Assembly: GCA_002718735.1 (NCBI GenBank)
Contig: PBFR01000026.1
Location: 1 to 56,566, forward strand
Origin: Halobacteriovoraceae bacterium
Lineage (GTDB): Bacteria > Bdellovibrionota > Bacteriovoracia > Bacteriovoracales > Bacteriovoracaceae
DNA: 56,566 nucleotides
Direction: 5' to 3'
The translations under genes were made by a program, and so were the position numbers. Under the pieces are notes generated by a model, which saw only the letters and a program-made list of their open reading frames with translations, had not been told where the DNA came from and did not search any database. Shown here one piece after another: positions 41,057 to 50,048 of this stretch; position 1 is the first letter of the stretch; the number at the start of each line of letters is the position of its first letter.

Positions 41057-41715
41057 GCTGGACTAGTATTTATTACATAACGCTCATATATTTCCTCAAC
41101 CTTCTCCAAAACAAAGTCTTTAAACAGTAACTGTGACTCATCAATATTTTGTTTGAAAATATCCAATGTATAATGCTGTTCGCATTGAAGAGATATCGGT
41201 GTGAAGGAAAGATGCCAAGGCTCTACTGAAACACCACCTAGGTCTTCTTTATATGGCCTGTGAAATTTAAACCTGTTCAGATTTTCATCAATCCAGACAT
41301 AGAGCTTTGAGAAGTCTTCGTTGCACTCGTTAATGGTGAGTGCTAGTTGGTCTCTGGGCTTCACACTTTTATCGTAGATGTCAATCTCCGTTCCCCAATG
41401 ATGTCTACTCGCACCAGGAATTGCAGACCAGGCCATTATTGCTTCTAAGATTTCTTGATTTGAGGCCGTGTCAAAATTTAAAATTTTCTCCTCTCTGGTT
41501 AGAAGTGTTCTCTTACCGCTGGCCTTGGCGTTCCAAATCGCTAGTTGCTTATCAAAGTTTCTGTACGCACTTGCAACTTCAATATGAATGTCTGCCTCTC
41601 TGGCTGCACTCTGCAATTTTTTTAATTCGAGCAAGGCCTCAGGATGGATCTGATATAGATCTTTAGTTTGGACAAGGTAAGAGTTCTCTCTTCCGGTAAG
41701 TTCTTTATAGTTCAT
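41053..41715 (-). CDS. VanY-like D-alanyl-D-alanine carboxypeptidase (LAS family)
   Basis: 220 aa. LAS metallopeptidase core: E-V-A-S-A-Y-R-N-F-D-K-Q, S-R-H-H-W-G-T-E-I-D-I (zinc His and Asp) and E-P-W-H-L-S-F (catalytic Glu and third zinc ligand His). VanY/DacB-type enzymes cut the terminal D-Ala from peptidoglycan stem peptides. No signal peptide is seen, so either it is cytosolic or it leaves by another route. It starts four nt after the stop of protein C (TAA-CGAA-ATG) and is thus coupled to it; the ATG at 41736 inside protein C is an alternative start. Its stop overlaps the convergent thioesterase gene. Confidence 0.82.
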   Translation of the reverse strand: MNYKELTGRENSYLVQTKDLYQIHPEALLELKKLQSAAREADIHIEVASAYRNFDKQLAIWNAKASGKRTLLTREEKILNFDTASNQEILEAIMAWSAIPGASRHHWGTEIDIYDKSVKPRDQLALTINECNEDFSKLYVWIDENLNRFKFHRPYKEDLGGVSVEPWHLSFTPISLQCEQHYTLDIFKQNIDESQLLFKDFVLEKVEEIYERYVINTSPA

Positions 41716-41719
41716 TTCG

Positions 41720-43798
41720 TTATTCTTCTTTTTCATCAGGGAATAGTCTTCTAAGTGCACTTTTCTTATACCTTATTGAAAGTATCTTAAAAAGGTCTGT
41801 GTCTGCACCCTTATGGATATCACCTTTCATGGAGAAATTTGTATTCATGATCTTTTCTTTTTCGCTTAAAACCTCAATTCCACCTGAAGAGGTGTCATTG
41901 CCGAAACCGAAGTCAAAATCATCCTCTTTTTTTCCTGTAGTTGTTTTAAAGCTACCAGCACTTTTCATATCAAGGCCTTTGGTGTCATTGGTGGCTTCAG
42001 TTTTTGACTCTGTTTCTGCCTTGGCGGCCGATTGTGTATTGTTTGAGCTTCCTAGGCTAGCCAGCTCTGTTGGAGTGCTCGCTCCAAAACTTTTCTTGAA
42101 TAGGGCGGGAGAGGCCTTTAGGAAGTTACCCTCTAGTTTTTTTACTTTATCCACAATTGCTTTATAAGGAGCTTTCTCCGCTAACTTTTCTGTAATCTTG
42201 CTGATCCTGGCCGCTTTCTTGTTGAGGTCAGCGGTATCTAAGCTTGCTAGCTCAAGCCTGCCAGTGGCAAGGGAGTTTGATTGCTTTAAGAGTGAGGGCA
42301 CCTCAAGGCTACTTGGTAAATTAATTGTGCCAAGATTTGCACTCGCTACAACGGGACATTTGGTCGGATACTTTTTACAGATTGAGCAGTCCTCGTCAGA
42401 CTTTCCTTCATTGGTGATGCACTCATTTACTGGTGAATAACCTAAAGTATTTCCACCCGCATAACTTCCTGCCTTAAGATTTATATCGCTATTGTAAGAG
42501 ACACAAACTTCTCTGTTCTTTCTTTGCATGTTAGGAGAGCCATCTTCATTAAAGCAATAACATTCTGGTACTGTGGGGTTGTCCAACTTATCCTCAGTAC
42601 ATGCCACGCCAAACCTCGCTCCACCTGTATCAATGAAGGATACTAAAATTTCATCTAAGGCCTTGATCCTGTCTTCACTTATCTGTTCATTTTTCTTAGC
42701 CGAATTTCTTAACATATTGGAGTAGGTAGTTAAAACACCGGCCAGTGCGGCCCTTACCCAAGGGGTTGCCATTCCCTTATCAATCCATTTCTTTACCGTC
42801 TCTCCGAGTGGAGTCTTAGCCGAGGCCTTTATTGCTTGAGTGGGCTTGGTTGCGTCCACTTGCAATGAAGCTGCTGTGGGGGCATCTGCAGCTACTACAT
42901 CAGAAATGGCTAAACCTTGATAAATTTTTCTAGTTATCATTTCAGCAAACTGAGGCAAAGTAACTTCACTCAGATAGGAAAATTCGGTGAATAGGGCCTC
43001 AAAGTCTTTGTTCATCCAAAGATCCGCTAGATTGATTGTTTCGTTGCGATTGGCCGGTGTGTAATAACCTCCCTTAATCGCATTATCCAGTGTGCCTGTA
43101 CCTGTGCTGGAGGCTAGACAATTACCCATTGGAGAACCTAAACCCATCTGTACCTGCTCGTAAATAGCAGCGGCAACAGCAGCTGCATAAAGTGTAGTAG
43201 CGAGTGTGTGACCCTTCTTTCTAGTTTGAGATACCTTCATCCTGATTCTTTCTTGTTCCTTCATCGTTTCAAGAGCGAGGGTTTGGGCCTTAGTTGCTTC
43301 GGTATCTTCGGAATTCTCATCTTGTATTACTTTTATGTCAGCTTCGTATTTTTTATGGAGTTTTTTAAGGCTCTTACTGTAGCTTAATTGACTGGTAACT
43401 TCTGTCAGGGTGCCAGCAACTGCTCCGCCTAGCATAAGCCAAACAGAGGTTGCTTTACATGATTTGAAGGCCTCTTTGTTAATTATGAGGTAGTAGCCCG
43501 CCAGAAGTCCGACCGCTAAAGGCACGCTGGCCCTGTGCCAGTTTCCATCAGATACTTCACTAGGTTTTTTAAAATCCTGAAGCTCCCTCTTTACATTGTC
43601 CTTGAAGCAGCTAGAGTATTCGTCTCCTGTTTTTCCTTCACATAAGTTCGCGTTAGTCTTCGTGGATACTGTCTTGTTATTTAGAACACATCTATTAAGC
43701 TCAGGGTGCATGTATTGCCCTGTTGGACAATCATCGGCCAGGGCTGAAGTTGTGAAAACTATTAATGATATAAATGAAATTAGTTTCTTGAGACTCAT
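41720..43798 (-). CDS. Protein C: exported/membrane protein, distant paralogue of A, shares the C-terminal motif
   Basis: 692 aa. Signal peptide (~1-21, ending S-A-L-A-D), a small Cys-bearing N-terminal domain, two hydrophobic helices near 92-110 and 120-136 (V-P-L-A-V-G-L-L-A-G-Y-Y, W-L-M-L-G-G-A-V-A-G), a long coiled-coil-like helix (~150-200), a third hydrophobic region (A-A-A-V-A-A-A-I-Y) and a Cys-rich segment (~400-490; C-S-I-C-K-K-Y-P-T-K-C). Residues 668-677 read D-L-F-K-I-L-S-I-R-Y, preceded by G-D-I-H-K. Layout and several segments match protein A. AAAGG precedes the ATG. Followed closely by the VanY-like gene. Confidence 0.75.
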   Translation of the reverse strand: MSLKKLISFISLIVFTTSALADDCPTGQYMHPELNRCVLNNKTVSTKTNANLCEGKTGDEYSSCFKDNVKRELQDFKKPSEVSDGNWHRASVPLAVGLLAGYYLIINKEAFKSCKATSVWLMLGGAVAGTLTEVTSQLSYSKSLKKLHKKYEADIKVIQDENSEDTEATKAQTLALETMKEQERIRMKVSQTRKKGHTLATTLYAAAVAAAIYEQVQMGLGSPMGNCLASSTGTGTLDNAIKGGYYTPANRNETINLADLWMNKDFEALFTEFSYLSEVTLPQFAEMITRKIYQGLAISDVVAADAPTAASLQVDATKPTQAIKASAKTPLGETVKKWIDKGMATPWVRAALAGVLTTYSNMLRNSAKKNEQISEDRIKALDEILVSFIDTGGARFGVACTEDKLDNPTVPECYCFNEDGSPNMQRKNREVCVSYNSDINLKAGSYAGGNTLGYSPVNECITNEGKSDEDCSICKKYPTKCPVVASANLGTINLPSSLEVPSLLKQSNSLATGRLELASLDTADLNKKAARISKITEKLAEKAPYKAIVDKVKKLEGNFLKASPALFKKSFGASTPTELASLGSSNNTQSAAKAETESKTEATNDTKGLDMKSAGSFKTTTGKKEDDFDFGFGNDTSSGGIEVLSEKEKIMNTNFSMKGDIHKGADTDLFKILSIRYKKSALRRLFPDEKEE

Positions 43799-43960
43799 AT
43801 TTTTACCTTTGCTATACCCAACTTTTCGGCTAAATCTCCGAAATTATTAAGTATAGTCCTATTATATGGCCAAGTTTATTCGGAGCCTTTTTTTCTGGGC
43901 CAGTTTGAGTTAGTATTCAGTTCTTAAACTTGTAAGTGTATGTAATTATGAAGGTTTGTT

Positions 43961-44557
43961 TTGTTATATAAAGTCACTATTTTCATATTTGTTGCCACCT
44001 TATTGCCAGCTGTTTTTGGCGCAAATTTAAATTTAAAGACTGGAGATCTACTACTGCAACCACTTGGGTGTTGGAGTTGTTTCCTAATTGAAGAGCAGGA
44101 GGCAACAGAATACTCACATATGGGTGTCTATTTAAATCTAGATGGACAAGAATTAGTGCTTGAGGCCTATGGCGAGGTAAAGCTTACCCCTCTTAATAAT
44201 TTTTTGGCACGAACTGAGGGTGATGAGAAGGTGCTTGTGAGGCGCTTTAATGAGCGAAAATTTTCTTATGAAAAGGTCGTTGATAAAAGTTTGTCATTTG
44301 AAGGGCTTTCTTATGATGACCAATTCTTATGGGACAATGTAAATGAAAGTGGTGAGAAGCTATATTGCAGTGAGCTTGTATATAAACTTTTTTATGAATT
44401 TTATGGAGAACTCTTGCCTTTAAAGCCCATGAGGTATGATAAAAACCGGCCACACTGGTTTAAGTTCTTCAAGGGCAACATTCCCGATGGAAAGCTTGGA
44501 AACTCCCCAGGAGACTTCGAGAGATCTGAGCTATTCAAAACCATAGGCGAGTTATGA
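43961..44557 (+). CDS. YiiX/YebB-like permuted papain-fold amidase
   Basis: 198 aa with a signal peptide (~1-20, ending V-F-G-A). The permuted NlpC/P60 fold is indicated by L-K-T-G-D-L-L-L-Q, then Y-S-H-M-G-V-Y-L (His of the catalytic pair) and L-Y-C-S-E-L-V-Y-K-L-F (nucleophilic Cys), the order typical of the YaeF/YiiX (DUF830) group. Members act as amidases or peptidases on cell-wall peptides or lipids. The TTG at 43961 is chosen because AAGG lies 6 nt upstream; an ATG at 43948 is followed by a stop. It overlaps the epimerase gene by 4 nt and lies divergent to protein C. Confidence 0.78.
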   Translation: MLYKVTIFIFVATLLPAVFGANLNLKTGDLLLQPLGCWSCFLIEEQEATEYSHMGVYLNLDGQELVLEAYGEVKLTPLNNFLARTEGDEKVLVRRFNERKFSYEKVVDKSLSFEGLSYDDQFLWDNVNESGEKLYCSELVYKLFYEFYGELLPLKPMRYDKNRPHWFKFFKGNIPDGKLGNSPGDFERSELFKTIGEL

Positions 44558-45525
44558 AGTTAACCTACGAGGTAAAGAGATTAGAACTTAGAGTTAATTG
44601 GAAAATTTCCAGAAATGAAGCTCTCTTTAAAGAGAACATCATTATCAAACTGGAGGAGTGCGGCCTATACTCAATAGGGGAAGTGGCACCTAATGTAAGA
44701 TATAATGAATCTCTTGAGAAAGTGATTCAACAAATTGATTCTTTACCTCCTTTTAACTCCCCACAACACCTTCTTGATGAAGTAAACTCTATTCAAGTTT
44801 GTCACTCCTTGAAGTGTGCTCTCGTTTGTTCAGCAGTTGATCTCGTGTCTAAAAAAAGAGGTATTGCTGTCGAGAATTTTTTAAATGTCTCTCCAATTGC
44901 TGAGGTGGCAACTTCCATGTCGGTTCCGATAATGCAGGAATCTTTGATAGAAGACTATCTATCCGATCTAACGCACTTTAAGTTTATAAAAATCAAGGTT
45001 GAAGAATCAAATTGTATTGAGTTAACAAGACGAGTTGCAAAAATTTCCAAAGTTCCTGTTAGGGTGGATGCAAATGAAGCGTTTAGCTCAAAAGACTCCT
45101 TTTTGACGTTTACAGAGGCCATATCGGATTTAAATATTGAGTTTATTGAACAGCCATTTAAGTCGAGAGACCTGGAACTTTATAGAGAAGTGAAAGGGCA
45201 GACTCCATTCGAGATCATGGCCGATGAGTCTGTCGAGGATTATGCTGACTTCAAGACACTTGTAGAACTTTTCGACTCTGTAAATGTTAAGTTAATGAAG
45301 GCCGGAGGATACTTGAAGGCTAAAGAGTTAATGGAAGGTGCAAAAGCGAATGGAATGAAGGTCATGTTAGGTTGCATGATTGAAAGCTCTATCGGTATTA
45401 GGAATGCTTTAAGACTTGGAAGTTTGGCGGATTTCTATGATTTAGATGGGTCGCTTTTATTAAGAAACGACCCATTTCATAAGATTAAAGAATCAAATGG
45501 TCTGGTCTCTATTATTGAGGATTAG
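44554..45525 (+). CDS. Enolase-superfamily dipeptide epimerase (L-Ala-D/L-Glu epimerase-like)
   Basis: 323 aa, muconate-lactonizing/OSBS-like branch of the enolase superfamily. Catalytic features: I-K-I-K-V (Lys-x-Lys), V-R-V-D-A-N-E-A-F (first metal Asp), F-I-E-Q-P-F (Glu), M-A-D-E-S (Asp) and V-N-V-K-L-M-K-A-G-G (second-base Lys), then G-C-M-I-E-S-S-I-G and D-L-D-G, which are hallmarks of dipeptide epimerases. These convert L-Ala-D-Glu from murein to L-Ala-L-Glu. That fits its operon mate, a YiiX-like amidase, and the MpaA-like peptidase at 22 kb: together a murein-peptide recycling route. ATGA overlap upstream; convergent with slyD. Confidence 0.85.
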   Translation: MKLTYEVKRLELRVNWKISRNEALFKENIIIKLEECGLYSIGEVAPNVRYNESLEKVIQQIDSLPPFNSPQHLLDEVNSIQVCHSLKCALVCSAVDLVSKKRGIAVENFLNVSPIAEVATSMSVPIMQESLIEDYLSDLTHFKFIKIKVEESNCIELTRRVAKISKVPVRVDANEAFSSKDSFLTFTEAISDLNIEFIEQPFKSRDLELYREVKGQTPFEIMADESVEDYADFKTLVELFDSVNVKLMKAGGYLKAKELMEGAKANGMKVMLGCMIESSIGIRNALRLGSLADFYDLDGSLLLRNDPFHKIKESNGLVSIIED

Positions 45526-45992
45526 TGCTGGTGTCCACCCTCACCATGAGCATGACCATGTGCTTTTTCTTCTTCTGTAGCCGCTCTTTTCTCAGTAACT
45601 TCTACATCAAAGAATAGGTCTCTTCCCGCCATAGGATGATTTCCATCAACCATAACGTCGTTGCCTTGGATGTCCATAACTGTAAAAATTGGAGCATTTG
45701 GCTCGTTGTTTACTTGAAATTGGTCACCAACCTTTACATCGCTTCCTTCTGGAAATTGATCTTTCTTAACTGTGATTTTTAAGTCTTCAATAACATCGCC
45801 ATATGCGTCAGCAGCTTTAACTTCAACTTGCTTCTTATCACCCACATTCATGCCTTCTAGTTCTTTCTCAAGACCTGGGATGATTTGTCCGCTTCCTACT
45901 AAAAATAGTAGTGGCGCTCTTCCTTCGCTAGAGTCAACTAAGTTGCCCTCTCCATCTTTAAGAGTGTAGTGAAATCCCATAACTTCGCTCAT
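45522..45992 (-). CDS. slyD: FKBP-type peptidyl-prolyl isomerase SlyD
   Basis: 156 aa. FKBP half (Y-T-L-K-D-G-E-G-N-L-V-D-S-S, L-F-L-V-G-S-G-Q-I-I-P-G-L-E) split by the IF (insert-in-flap) chaperone domain as in SlyD (K-A-A-D-A-Y-G-D, then P-M-A-G-R-D-L-F-F-D-V-E-V). The C-terminus is a His-rich tail (H-G-H-A-H then G-H-Q-H) as in nickel-binding SlyD. It folds proteins and stores metal in the cytosol. The start at 45992 follows AAAGGA; the ORF is open to 46031. Confidence 0.92.
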   Translation of the reverse strand: MSEVMGFHYTLKDGEGNLVDSSEGRAPLLFLVGSGQIIPGLEKELEGMNVGDKKQVEVKAADAYGDVIEDLKITVKKDQFPEGSDVKVGDQFQVNNEPNAPIFTVMDIQGNDVMVDGNHPMAGRDLFFDVEVTEKRAATEEEKAHGHAHGEGGHQH

Positions 45993-45994
45993 AT

Positions 45995-46891
45995 CTATTC
46001 CTTTTCTTTTTTTGGAAACAAGTTGATGCAAATATCACTGTTTCCGATGAGTTCTTCTATTTCTTTGCCTGTATAGCTTAAAAACATTTTAGAGATGCTT
46101 TGGCCAGTTCTTCCTGATTCGTCAAAACGATCTTCGAGTGAAAACGTAAGGTTAAAGATCTCACAAAACTTTATCCAAAACTTGTTCTCTACTGCGGCTA
46201 GACCAATATATCGGCCATCAGACGACTGGTAAATGTTGTAACACGGATATTTCCCTGTGTGCAGTGCCTTTGGTGTTTCACTATCTTCAAGTGAGTTTGT
46301 CCACAGCTTATCCAGAACGCGAGATGCGGCCTGGTCTAGATAGATTTTTCTATTTTCTTTTTTGCCTGAGGTTGACTCAACGTATGCTCCTAAAGCCTCT
46401 AGAGCTATTTGTTGGGCGAAGACTACGCCTGCAAATGGGAGGTAGGGAAGTGTATCGCCATTAGTTGCCTCTAGGTGAAGTTTAAAAGACTTTGTAAGAA
46501 ATAAGGCATTTAAGTCGTGCAAATACTTTTGGTTGCCCGATCCACCACAGACTTCAATGAACAAGGTTTCTGGAAAAAGCTCTTTAAGTACTGAGTATTT
46601 CTTATTTCCTGGAATTAAAGCAATGTCTGACTCTTCTAGCACATTCTTTACCTCAGAACTCTCTAGGCTTTTGATTACTAATTGCTCCTTGGAGGCATTA
46701 AGATTTTTGTACCAAGCACCAAACATCTCCTCTGGAGAGTTGGCATTCTTAGGATTGAAAGGGTCTAGAGCATTTTCAAGCTCCAGTTTAACAACTCTAG
46801 CTCCAAGATCAGACAAAATACTGCCTGCCAATGGCCCTGGCAGGCGAGAGGTAAAATCGCATACTTTTAGATCAAGATTGCTCAGGTGCAT
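45995..46891 (-). CDS. Short CaiB/BaiF-family CoA-transferase-like protein
   Basis: 298 aa. N-terminal V-C-D-F-T-S-R-L-P-G-P-L-A-G-S-I-L-S-D-L-G-A-R-V-V-K-L-E is the family hallmark, and the Y-I-G-L-A-A-V-E-N-K-F-W segment belongs to the second domain. CaiB-family enzymes transfer CoA between carboxylic acids or act as racemases and usually have ~380-400 residues; the C-terminal part is missing here, so activity is doubtful. Start ATG at 46891; its start lies inside the thioredoxin-domain gene (20-nt overlap). The upstream in-frame GTG at 46942 is an alternative. Confidence 0.7.
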   Translation of the reverse strand: MHLSNLDLKVCDFTSRLPGPLAGSILSDLGARVVKLELENALDPFNPKNANSPEEMFGAWYKNLNASKEQLVIKSLESSEVKNVLEESDIALIPGNKKYSVLKELFPETLFIEVCGGSGNQKYLHDLNALFLTKSFKLHLEATNGDTLPYLPFAGVVFAQQIALEALGAYVESTSGKKENRKIYLDQAASRVLDKLWTNSLEDSETPKALHTGKYPCYNIYQSSDGRYIGLAAVENKFWIKFCEIFNLTFSLEDRFDESGRTGQSISKMFLSYTGKEIEELIGNSDICINLFPKKEKE

Positions 46892-48932
46892 CTCCTTGTT
46901 TTTTAGGAAAGAACACCTCTTTGAAATTATCAAATCCCTCACCGCTCAATTCGCAGGCATTGAAGTTGCAAATCTCCCACTTCTCATTGCTGTCTTCATG
47001 ATAGTTAATTGTGAATCTAGCCGAGAAATATGGAAACATCGTTTGAATTTGATTATCTCTTAGCCACGCCAATGGAATTGAGATTTTCTTATAGGCAGCT
47101 TTTGGATAAATTAAGGCCCTAAGTAGCTCTCCAAATCCTAGAGGATTTTGTAGTGCCACGTGCTTTAGGTTTCTTATTGTTGTATCTAGCTGATTCAAAA
47201 CACCACTGATCTGCGGCGACTCAAGAGACCATTTTCTGACGAGAGAGATATAAGTGCCCACTGGAGCTTTGAATGACTGGTCAAACACTGGAGCTGGAAT
47301 GTTATCAAATCCCTTGTCGCTATCCAATGCTCTGGTATAAAGATGCTCATTAAAGAAGTTGTCCTTAATATATAACAACGTTTCAATTCCATTATTTTTA
47401 AAAACTTTATTTCCTGAGATTTCATAAAGTCTAAGCTGAAAGTCTGCAAAGAAAACATAATCTTCGAATAAAAGAGAATTATCTTTTCTTGTCGTTGTAG
47501 AAAGTATGTTTGACCTTTCACTCTCACTGCCATGTGACAAGAACGTTTTATGAATCCCTTCAGTTACTTTCTTTAGAAGCCTAGATGCCGCTTCTTGGAT
47601 AGGAGCAATTTTTGAGTATTGGAGAACGTCAATAAGGGCAACAGCCATTTGAAAGTTCCAGCTGGCCACACCCTTGTTATCTGTTTTAGGAGGAATGCGC
47701 TTCTGTCTTTCTTCAAATAGTGAAATCTTAATTTTTCGCAGTATCTCCCAGTTTTCCGGTTTGAAAAACTCATCTCTCTTATCAGGGTTTAATGCCACTA
47801 CGTTAAGCTGTTTTTCAAAATTTCCTTCGTCAGTGAATCGGAACCAGGATAGGATGGTTTCAAGCTTCTCTCCTATATCCTCATGAGACCTTGTTACAAC
47901 ATCTATGAACTCTTCTTTTGTGAAAGTGAAGTAGAGGCCTTCCACTCCTTCACTGTCTGCATCTTGCGATGTGAAAAAGTGACCATTGTCAGATAACATC
48001 TCACTCTCAAGATACGTAAGTGTTTGAATCAGAGAATCTAGCACCAAAGGTGAAGGATAAAGAAGGCTTAACTTGCTTAGCACCTTTAGTAGCCCAGCTT
48101 GATCGTAGAGCATTTTCTCAAAATGGGGGACAAGCCAATTTTCATCAACACTATATCTATGGATGCCCCCTCTTGCATGATCATAGATGCCGCCCATTAG
48201 CATTCTCTCAACACTTGTCACCACATGTTTTGCAAGTTCTTCAGGAATCATTCCTTCAAGGATTTGCTCGGTTGCAAATTCGTAAAATGGAAATTGAGGA
48301 AATTTTGGAGCTTTTCCATATCCACCGTTTGTTGTGTCTGCGAAGCTTTTAACTGCATTTAAAATCGAACCAGCAGGAGGAAACTCACCGTTGAATTCAA
48401 CTTCTTGCTTCGCTCTGGCCGGAGTTTTGGCAGCCTCTAAAAGTTGTTTGGCGTTTTTAAGGACAGTTTCTTTATCATCTATAAAAGCTTTGGCAAGTTG
48501 TTCAGCTGCAGTGGCCAAAGAAGGCATGTCCTTTTGATCTATCTTTGGAAGATAAGTCGCACAGAAGAAAGGCTCCATGTCTGGAGTTAAAAAAACATTC
48601 AAAGGCCAACCGCCGCCACCATTCATAAGCTGACAGATCATCTGATAGTATTGGTCTAGGTCAGGCATTTCCTCTCTATCGACCTTAATTGGAATAAACT
48701 TCTCGTTCAAAATCTGAGCAGTTCTCGTGTCTTCAAAAGTCTCATCAGCCATTACATGACACCAATGGCAGGAGGAATAACCGATCGAAAGAAGGATAGG
48801 CTTATTTTGTTCTTTGGCCTCTTTGAGAGCTGCGTCCCCGTATGCTCTCCAAAACACTGGATTTTCAGCATGTTGTCTAAGGTAGTTAGAAGTTTCGGAC
48901 TTTAAGTGATTGAAATCTTGTGTCGAAGACAT
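46872..48932 (-). CDS. YyaL/SPATA20-like thioredoxin-domain protein (DUF255)
   Basis: 686 aa. N-terminal thioredoxin-like domain with Y-S-S-C-H-W-C-H-V-M (C-x-x-C), V-D-R-E-E-M-P-D-L and G-G-G-G-W-P-L-N-V-F-L-T-P, the DUF255 signature. A long (alpha/alpha)6-type region (~200-600) follows, including V-P-H-F-E-K-M-L-Y-D-Q and D-A-D-S-E-G-V-E-G. The family is highly conserved from bacteria to mammals; its function is not established. No signal peptide. AAGGA precedes the ATG. Overlaps the CaiB-like gene, so the two are co-expressed. Confidence 0.92.
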   Translation of the reverse strand: MSSTQDFNHLKSETSNYLRQHAENPVFWRAYGDAALKEAKEQNKPILLSIGYSSCHWCHVMADETFEDTRTAQILNEKFIPIKVDREEMPDLDQYYQMICQLMNGGGGWPLNVFLTPDMEPFFCATYLPKIDQKDMPSLATAAEQLAKAFIDDKETVLKNAKQLLEAAKTPARAKQEVEFNGEFPPAGSILNAVKSFADTTNGGYGKAPKFPQFPFYEFATEQILEGMIPEELAKHVVTSVERMLMGGIYDHARGGIHRYSVDENWLVPHFEKMLYDQAGLLKVLSKLSLLYPSPLVLDSLIQTLTYLESEMLSDNGHFFTSQDADSEGVEGLYFTFTKEEFIDVVTRSHEDIGEKLETILSWFRFTDEGNFEKQLNVVALNPDKRDEFFKPENWEILRKIKISLFEERQKRIPPKTDNKGVASWNFQMAVALIDVLQYSKIAPIQEAASRLLKKVTEGIHKTFLSHGSESERSNILSTTTRKDNSLLFEDYVFFADFQLRLYEISGNKVFKNNGIETLLYIKDNFFNEHLYTRALDSDKGFDNIPAPVFDQSFKAPVGTYISLVRKWSLESPQISGVLNQLDTTIRNLKHVALQNPLGFGELLRALIYPKAAYKKISIPLAWLRDNQIQTMFPYFSARFTINYHEDSNEKWEICNFNACELSGEGFDNFKEVFFPKKQGDAPEQS

Positions 48933-49089
48933 ATATAGATCCTTGGAAAATTCAAAAAAAGTAATAACTTAGGGCTAAATTCTCTGTAATTTTTAGTCTT
49001 ATTACAATAATTTTATTTACTTTTTCCTTGAGCGCGCGTTAGAAACCTCTTCCATATAAACGAAACGCCGATGTAGAGGGGATCTCAGT

Positions 49090-49950
49090 ATGTCTCTAGC
49101 CTCAATTTTTAATCCAAAAGTTAAAGCTGTTCCTATGCTTACGAACCCTGAACTATTGGTTTTGTCTTTTATGGCACTGTTTGGAAGTATTTACTTTCTC
49201 TCTGGGCATGAGTTTAGAGACTCATCAGCTGGAAAGCTGACCTATATCGGTTCTCCTCTAATTGAAAGACCTGCTGAAACAGGACTTAAGGGTTTTGCAA
49301 CTAAGAACTTAAATTTAATAGCAGAGCTAAAGGATAGATACTCATTTAGCAAAGCAAGCCCAGGCTTTTTCTTGAAAGATTTAAACTTTATTGAAAGTCA
49401 AAGAATGGAGGCCATTGAAACACTTATGGTGCGTTCCCTGCCAAATAGAATGAGGAAAAGAGCAAAGAAGTATGTACGTCCGGTTTTGTTACTTTCAGAA
49501 AAACACCAAATTGATCCATTCTGGGTTATGTCTATAATGTGGACAGAGAGCCACTTTGTTCCAACTGCTACAAGCTCAGTCGGTGCCAGAGGTCTAATGC
49601 AACTTATGCCGAAAACTAAAGCATGGATTTATAATCTCTATCGCAAAAAAGGAAACCGCCTTGTTGTGGAAAATCCAATGGCCGATCTGAACTATTTCTT
49701 TAAGCGAGAAATTGGCTCAAAACAGTTGGGCTTTTACAAAATGAAGCTCATTAACATTGAGCTGGGGATAGTCTATCTAAAGTACCTGTTGAAAAAGTTT
49801 GATCATAACCACAAATTAGCAACAGTCGCTTACAATATGGGACCAGGCTGGACCCAATACAGACTTAGACACAAACTTGCAGTAGGTCAGAAAAATTTAT
49901 ACCTATCCAAAGTTCGAAATGCTTACAGAGAGCTGAGCAAAAGAATTTAG
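49090..49950 (+). CDS. Membrane-anchored lytic transglycosylase (SLT domain)
   Basis: 286 aa. One N-terminal membrane segment (~20-38, L-L-V-L-S-F-M-A-L-F-G-S-I-Y-F-L) places the catalytic domain in the periplasm. The SLT domain (~125-285) has W-T-E-S-H-F (catalytic Glu), G-A-R-G-L-M-Q-L-M-P and V-A-Y-N-M-G-P, as in MltC/Slt-type enzymes that cleave peptidoglycan to anhydro-muropeptides. GAGGGG lies upstream of the ATG. No partner in the same transcription unit; cell-wall remodelling in this window is also represented by VanY-like, YiiX-like, M14 and LysM proteins. Confidence 0.88.
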   Translation: MSLASIFNPKVKAVPMLTNPELLVLSFMALFGSIYFLSGHEFRDSSAGKLTYIGSPLIERPAETGLKGFATKNLNLIAELKDRYSFSKASPGFFLKDLNFIESQRMEAIETLMVRSLPNRMRKRAKKYVRPVLLLSEKHQIDPFWVMSIMWTESHFVPTATSSVGARGLMQLMPKTKAWIYNLYRKKGNRLVVENPMADLNYFFKREIGSKQLGFYKMKLINIELGIVYLKYLLKKFDHNHKLATVAYNMGPGWTQYRLRHKLAVGQKNLYLSKVRNAYRELSKRI

Positions 49951-50048
49951 ACCCAAACATTTCATATTACGAGTCTTCTTATTGCTTTTTTACAACGTCG
50001 AATCTAAGGTGGGTTCAAATTTTTCAAAGTAAATAAGGAATTAGAGGA

